64,000 nucleotides of DNA from Cereibacter changlensis JA139 (GTDB taxonomy: Bacteria > Pseudomonadota > Alphaproteobacteria > Rhodobacterales > Rhodobacteraceae). The DNA lies in contig NZ_PZKG01000001.1 in NCBI RefSeq assembly GCF_003034985.1, positions 1 to 64,000 on the forward strand, read 5' to 3'. Every line of letters starts with the position of its first letter. Within the stretch, counting starts at the first letter, position 1. Of the stretch, positions 60,170-64,000 are shown piece by piece. Under the pieces are notes generated by a model. It was given only the letters and a program-made list of their open reading frames with translations. It was not told the origin of the DNA and made no database searches. A program made the translations under genes and the position numbers.

Positions 60170-60240
60170 AACAGCGGCGCCTTGGCTTCCAAACCCAAGG
60201 CTCCACCGATCCGCACAACGGGCCGCTTGGCCCGTTTTTT
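60170..60240 (+). ncRNA. rimP leader RNA with premature terminator
   Basis: A predicted 70-nt leader from the start point to a T run. It folds as GCCTTGG/CCAAGGC (60179-60201) and then AACGGGCC-GCTT-GGCCCGTT followed by six T (60217-60240), a full intrinsic terminator 36 bp before rimP. Such leaders ahead of rimP-nusA have been described in alphaproteobacteria by computational surveys (from memory). It could also be released as a small RNA. Confidence 0.7.
60217..60240 (+). terminator. Intrinsic terminator/attenuator upstream of rimP
   Basis: An 8-bp perfect stem (AACGGGCC/GGCCCGTT), GCTT loop and T run. It follows the promoter and precedes the operon, so it must be bypassed for expression. 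Confidence 0.85.
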
Positions 60241-60275
60241 CGTTTTGGGGCCCATCTGCCTTCTGGAGAGCGTCC

Positions 60276-60890
60276 ATGTCCGACCTCATTGCCAAGACCG
60301 CCATCGACCGCCGCCTGGCCGACATCATCACCCCCACCATCGAGGGGCTGGGGTTCGAACTGGTCCGCATCCGCCTGATGGGCGGCAAGACCCGCGTCCT
60401 GCAGATCATGGCCGATCGTCCCGACGGCGGCATCATCGTCGAGGATTGCGCCACGATCTCCACCGCCGTCTCGGCGGTGCTCGACGTGGAAGACCCGGTC
60501 GAGGACAACTACATCCTCGAAGTCTCCAGCCCCGGCATCGACCGTCCTTTGACCCGCCTCAAGGATTTCGACATGTGGGTGGGCTATGAGGCCCGCATCG
60601 AGACGACCGAGCTGATCGACGGTCGCCGCCGCTTCAAGGGCGAGCTGGCCGGGACCGAAGGCGACGAGGTCCTGATCACGCTGGAAGAGGGCAAGGACAA
60701 TTTCGTGACCATCGGCCTGCAGTTCGACTGGCTGTCGGACGCCAAGCTGATCCTGACCGACGAGCTGATCGCCGAGATGCTGCGCCAGCGCAAGGCCAGC
60801 GGCACCTTCGACGAGGCGGATTTCGACGAGATCCAAGAGACCACGGGCGACGAGGCGGATGACGCCGAGCAGCCTGCCACCAAGCACTGA
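60276..60890 (+). CDS. rimP: Ribosome maturation factor RimP
   Basis: A 204-residue 30S assembly factor. The N-domain (about 10-85, [23 protein letters not shown]) and C-domain (about 90-165, [15 protein letters not shown]) are typical. The last 40 residues are acidic (DEADDAEQ), longer than in E. coli RimP. First gene of rimP-nusA-ylxR-infB. Confidence 0.95.
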   Translation: MSDLIAKTAIDRRLADIITPTIEGLGFELVRIRLMGGKTRVLQIMADRPDGGIIVEDCATISTAVSAVLDVEDPVEDNYILEVSSPGIDRPLTRLKDFDMWVGYEARIETTELIDGRRRFKGELAGTEGDEVLITLEEGKDNFVTIGLQFDWLSDAKLILTDELIAEMLRQRKASGTFDEADFDEIQETTGDEADDAEQPATKH

Positions 60891-60911
60891 CCGCTTTCCA
60901 GGAGCACTGAC

Positions 60912-62516
60912 ATGGCGATTACCTCTGCCAACCAGCTTGAACTGCTGCAAACCGCCGAAGCGGTGGCCCGTGAGAAGATGATCGACCCGGATCTGGTGAT
61001 CCAGGCGATGGAGGAAAGCCTCGCCCGTGCGGCCAAGTCGCGCTACGGCTCGGAACTCGATATCCGCGTGCGGATCGACCGCAAGACCGGCCGCGCGACC
61101 TTTGCGCGCATCCGCACCGTGGTCGAGGACGAGGCGCTGGAGAATCACCATGCGCAGATGACGGTCAAGCAGGCCAAGAGCCACCTCGCCGATCCCAAGG
61201 TCGGCGACGAGGTGATCGACGAGGTGCCGCCGGTCGATCTCGGGCGCATCGCCGCGCAATCGGCCAAGCAGGTCATCCTGCAGAAGGTGCGCGAAGCCGA
61301 GCGTGACCGCCAGTTCGAGGAATTCAAGGACCGCAAGGGCACGATCATCAACGGTCAGGTCAAGCGCGAGGAATACGGCAACATCATCGTCGACATCGGT
61401 CGCGGCGAAGCCATCCTGCGCCGGAACGAGAAGATCGGCCGCGAGAGCTACCGCCCGAACGACCGGATCCGCGCCTATATCAAGGACGTCCGCCGCGAGG
61501 CCCGCGGCCCGCAGGTCTTCCTGTCGCGCACCGACCCGCAGTTCATGGCCGAGCTGTTCAAGATGGAAGTGCCGGAAATCTACGACGGCATCATCGAGAT
61601 CAAGGCCGTGGCCCGCGACCCGGGCTCGCGCGCCAAGATCGCGGTCATCTCCTATGACAACTCGATCGACCCGGTCGGCGCCTGCGTCGGCATGCGCGGC
61701 AGCCGCGTCCAGGCTGTGGTGAACGAGCTTCAGGGCGAGAAGATCGACATCATCCCGTGGAACCAGGATCAGGCGACGTTCCTCGTGAACGCGCTGCAGC
61801 CGGCCGAGGTCTCAAAGGTCGTGATCGACGAGGAAGCCGGCAAGATCGAGGTCGTGGTGCCGGACGAGCAGCTGTCGCTGGCCATCGGCCGTCGCGGCCA
61901 GAACGTGCGTCTGGCCAGCCAGCTCACCGGGCTCGACATCGACATCATGACCGAGGCCGATGAATCGGCCCGCCGTCAGGCCGAATTCACCGAGCGGACG
62001 AATCTCTTCATCGAGACCCTTGATATCGACGAGATGATGGCCCAACTCCTTGTTGCCGAGGGCTTCACCAATCTGGAAGAAGTCGCCTACGTCGACACCG
62101 AGGAACTGCTGTCCATCGATGGCTTCGACGAAGGCACCGCAGGCGAGCTGCAGGCCCGTGCCCGCGACCATCTGGAAGCGGCCAACCGCAAGGCGATGGA
62201 GACGGCGCGCGAACTGGGCGTCGAGGATTCGCTGGTGAACTTCGAGGGCCTGACGCCGCAGATGCTGGAAGCTCTGGCGAAGGACGGCATCAAGACGCTG
62301 GAAGACTTCGCCACCTGCGCCGACTGGGAACTGGCCGGCGGCTGGACCACGGCGAACGGCCAGCGGGTGAAGGACGAGGGTGTGCTCGAGAAGTTTGACG
62401 TCAGCCTTGAAGAGGCGCAGCATCTGGTGATGACCGCTCGCGTCATGCTGGGCTGGGTCGACCCGACCGAGGCGGAAGCCGAAGCCGAGGCCGTCACCGA
62501 GGAGAACGAGGCCTGA
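60912..62516 (+). CDS. nusA: Transcription termination/antitermination factor NusA
   Basis: A 534-residue RNA-polymerase partner. N-domain (1-125), S1 domain (about 130-200), two KH domains (about 205-345, with [12 protein letters not shown] and [15 protein letters not shown]), then two acidic repeat domains (about 365-500) and an acidic tail. NusA is a plausible partner in the leader attenuation upstream of its own operon. Confidence 0.97.
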   Translation: MAITSANQLELLQTAEAVAREKMIDPDLVIQAMEESLARAAKSRYGSELDIRVRIDRKTGRATFARIRTVVEDEALENHHAQMTVKQAKSHLADPKVGDEVIDEVPPVDLGRIAAQSAKQVILQKVREAERDRQFEEFKDRKGTIINGQVKREEYGNIIVDIGRGEAILRRNEKIGRESYRPNDRIRAYIKDVRREARGPQVFLSRTDPQFMAELFKMEVPEIYDGIIEIKAVARDPGSRAKIAVISYDNSIDPVGACVGMRGSRVQAVVNELQGEKIDIIPWNQDQATFLVNALQPAEVSKVVIDEEAGKIEVVVPDEQLSLAIGRRGQNVRLASQLTGLDIDIMTEADESARRQAEFTERTNLFIETLDIDEMMAQLLVAEGFTNLEEVAYVDTEELLSIDGFDEGTAGELQARARDHLEAANRKAMETARELGVEDSLVNFEGLTPQMLEALAKDGIKTLEDFATCADWELAGGWTTANGQRVKDEGVLEKFDVSLEEAQHLVMTARVMLGWVDPTEAEAEAEAVTEENEA

Positions 62517-62535
62517 GGGCCTCGGATCGCCGACC

Positions 62536-63198
62536 GTGACGCGCGGGGGCCGGGACGACAAGGGGGATGACCCCGAACGCCGGTGCATCGCCACCGGCGA
62601 GAGCCAGCCGAAGGCGGGTCTGATCCGCTTCGGTCTGGGGCCGGATGCAGAGGTGGTGCCGGATCTTCTGGCGCGCCTGCCGGGCCGCGGCTTCTATGTC
62701 ACGGCCGACCGCAAGGCGATCGAGAAGGCCGCTGCCAAGGGCCTGTTCGCCCGGGCGGCGCGGCAGCCGGTGAAGGTGCCCGAGGGCCTGGCCGATACGG
62801 TCGAGGCGCTTCTGGCCCGCCGGGTGGTCGATCTGGTGTCGCTGGCGCGCAAGGCCGGCGATGCCGTGACCGGCTTCGAGAAGGTGAAGGACTGGCTGGT
62901 GAAGGGGAAGGCGAAGATCCTGATCCAGGCCAGCGACGGATCGGAGCGCGGCAAGATGAAGCTGCACCCGCCCGAAGGCAAAGAGACGTTCATTGGCTGC
63001 CTGACGGCCCGGGAATTGGGTTTGGCATTCGGCCGTGAACATGCCATACACGGCGCGCTTGCGTCTGGTGGACTCACGACACGTGTTGTAGAGGAAGCGG
63101 CAAGGCTCGCCGGGCTGAGAAGCGAAATCGGCGGCAAGGCCGCCAGCGGCGGGCAAATCGACGGCGAGACCGTCGGAAGGGATACGAAAGACGCATGA
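62536..63198 (+). CDS. YlxR (DUF448) fused to an L7Ae-like RNA-binding domain
   Basis: A 220-residue protein. Residues 12-85 ([18 protein letters not shown]... [16 protein letters not shown]) are DUF448/YlxR; residues 95-190 ([21 protein letters not shown]... ) look like the L7Ae/YlxQ fold. In Firmicutes these are two separate genes in the same operon; here they are fused, as in other alphaproteobacteria. GTG start. Its stop overlaps infB (ATGA). Confidence 0.88.
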   Translation: MTRGGRDDKGDDPERRCIATGESQPKAGLIRFGLGPDAEVVPDLLARLPGRGFYVTADRKAIEKAAAKGLFARAARQPVKVPEGLADTVEALLARRVVDLVSLARKAGDAVTGFEKVKDWLVKGKAKILIQASDGSERGKMKLHPPEGKETFIGCLTARELGLAFGREHAIHGALASGGLTTRVVEEAARLAGLRSEIGGKAASGGQIDGETVGRDTKDA

Positions 63199-64000
63199 GC
63201 GATACAGACGGTAAGAAACCCCTCGGTCTGGGTGGCACGCCTCGTTCGGGGCAGGTGAAGCAGAGCTTCAGCCACGGTCGGACCAAGAGTGTGCTGGTGG
63301 AAACCAAGCGCAAGCGCGTTGTCGTGCCGAAGCCCGGTGTCGCGGGGTCTTCTTCCACGTCCTCGTCGCCGTCGCACCTCGGTGATCCGTCGAAACGCCC
63401 CGCGGGCATTTCCGACGCCGAGATGGAGCGCCGGCTCGCCGCGCTGCGCAACGCCAAGGCCCGCGAGGCCGAGGACGCGGCCAAGCGCGCCGAGGAAGAC
63501 CGCATCCGCGAGGAAGACCGGCAGCGCCGCCGCGACGACATCGAGGCCAAGGAGCGCGAAGAGCGCGAGCGGGTCGAGGCGCTGCGCGCCAAGGCCGAAG
63601 AGGAAGAGCGCGTCAAGGCCGAGGCAGCCGCCGCGGCCAAGCGCGCCGAAGAGGCCAAGCGGGCTCCGGCTTCCGCCGCGCCGGCTCCGGCCGCCGAAGA
63701 GGTCAACACCCGCAACCAGTCCGCCGCACCCGCTGGCGCCAAGCCGGGCCTCAGCCCGCGCAAGGACCGCGACCGCGACGGTGGCGGCGACCGCGACCGC
63801 AACGCCAAGGCCAAGACCGACGACGCCCGTCGCGCCGGCAAGCTGACGCTGAACGAGGCGCTGGCTGGCGAGGGCGGTCGCACCCGGTCGCTCGCCGCGA
63901 TGAAGCGCAAGCAGGAAAAGGCGCGCCAGAAGGCGATGGGCTTCAACAAGCCCGAAAAGCAGGTGCGTGACGTCCAGCTTCCCGAGACCATCGTGGTGCA
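63195..64000 (+). CDS. infB: Translation initiation factor IF-2, 5' part (cut by window end)
   Basis: The first 268 codons. Starts [14 protein letters not shown], followed by the KSVLVETKRKRVV alphaproteobacterial IF2 N-terminal motif, and a long charged Ala/Glu/Arg/Lys-rich linker (about 75-240) that is likely coiled coil. The GTPase and fMet-tRNA binding domains lie beyond the window. Overlaps ylxR by 4 bp. Confidence 0.95.
   Translation, partial: MSDTDGKKPLGLGGTPRSGQVKQSFSHGRTKSVLVETKRKRVVVPKPGVAGSSSTSSSPSHLGDPSKRPAGISDAEMERRLAALRNAKAREAEDAAKRAEEDRIREEDRQRRRDDIEAKEREERERVEALRAKAEEEERVKAEAAAAAKRAEEAKRAPASAAPAPAAEEVNTRNQSAAPAGAKPGLSPRKDRDRDGGGDRDRNAKAKTDDARRAGKLTLNEALAGEGGRTRSLAAMKRKQEKARQKAMGFNKPEKQVRDVQLPETIVV

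Overview
This 64 kb window is high-GC, gene-dense alphaproteobacterial chromosome, most likely from the Rhodobacterales (Rhodobacter/Paracoccus-like). The case rests on a cytochrome bc1 operon petABC of the Rhodobacter type, a MarR/OmpR pair matching PetP/PetR of Rhodobacter capsulatus, the xseB-ispA-dxs and rimP-nusA-ylxR-infB orders, a zinc-free type L36, an NDUFA9-like gene beside uppP, and short AT-rich promoters in otherwise GC-rich DNA. There is no plasmid, prophage, insertion sequence or CRISPR array. The content is mostly core metabolism and envelope biogenesis, with one accessory-looking surface-glycan block.

Layout. 0.2-4.5 kb: msrQ-msrP methionine sulfoxide repair and the clpB disaggregase. 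4.8-9.2 kb: an unknown 81-aa protein, cutC, a ROK sugar kinase, pyrF, a membrane protein with a Thr/Pro/Ala tail, and an NfeD/SPFH pair. 9.3-12.6 kb: a solo ParB-like protein, a cluster of GTAG-headed REP palindromes, dinB and an N-formylglutamate amidohydrolase. 12.7-14.1 kb: tRNA-Val, rpmJ, a small membrane protein and a GST. 14.4-17.3 kb: petABC. 17.3-20.6 kb: thiBPQ behind a TPP riboswitch. 20.8-25.8 kb: aroC, a DMT transporter, HU, AMP nucleosidase and an atypical SDR. 25.9-31.2 kb: a histone-deacetylase-like hydrolase with xseB-ispA-dxs, then petP-petR. 31.3-35.6 kb: ilvE, two small or unknown genes, queG, a GST and mtgA. 35.7-43.0 kb: glutamate synthase, with gltD and gltB separated by a secreted protein and a GFA-family protein. 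43.1-45.2 kb: uppP, the NDUFA9-like gene and tRNA-Leu. 45.2-50.0 kb: rnd-kdsD-lptC-lptA-lptB and hpf-ptsN, with no rpoN between lptB and hpf. 50.0-60.1 kb: a leftward run of a two-domain sulfotransferase, glycosyltransferases, galU, kdsB and cysQ, with a divergent polysaccharide-export permease. 60.1-64 kb: rimP-nusA-ylxR-infB behind a leader with a premature terminator.

How it works together. Two themes stand out. One is the outer envelope: kdsD and kdsB make and activate Kdo, lptA/B/C export LPS, uppP recycles the lipid carrier, galU supplies UDP-glucose, and the 50-60 kb block probably builds a sulfated surface glycan, with CysQ clearing the PAP left by the sulfotransferase. The other is regulation by short DNA or RNA elements: a TPP riboswitch, a rimP leader attenuator, an inverted repeat inside the export-permease promoter, and a 15-bp dyad found in the petP-ilvE divergent region and three times upstream of gltD. 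No single new multi-gene defence or mobile system is visible. The most novel leads are the shared dyad, the REP cluster, the TTTTCACGCGTGAAAA palindrome and the sulfated-glycan cluster.
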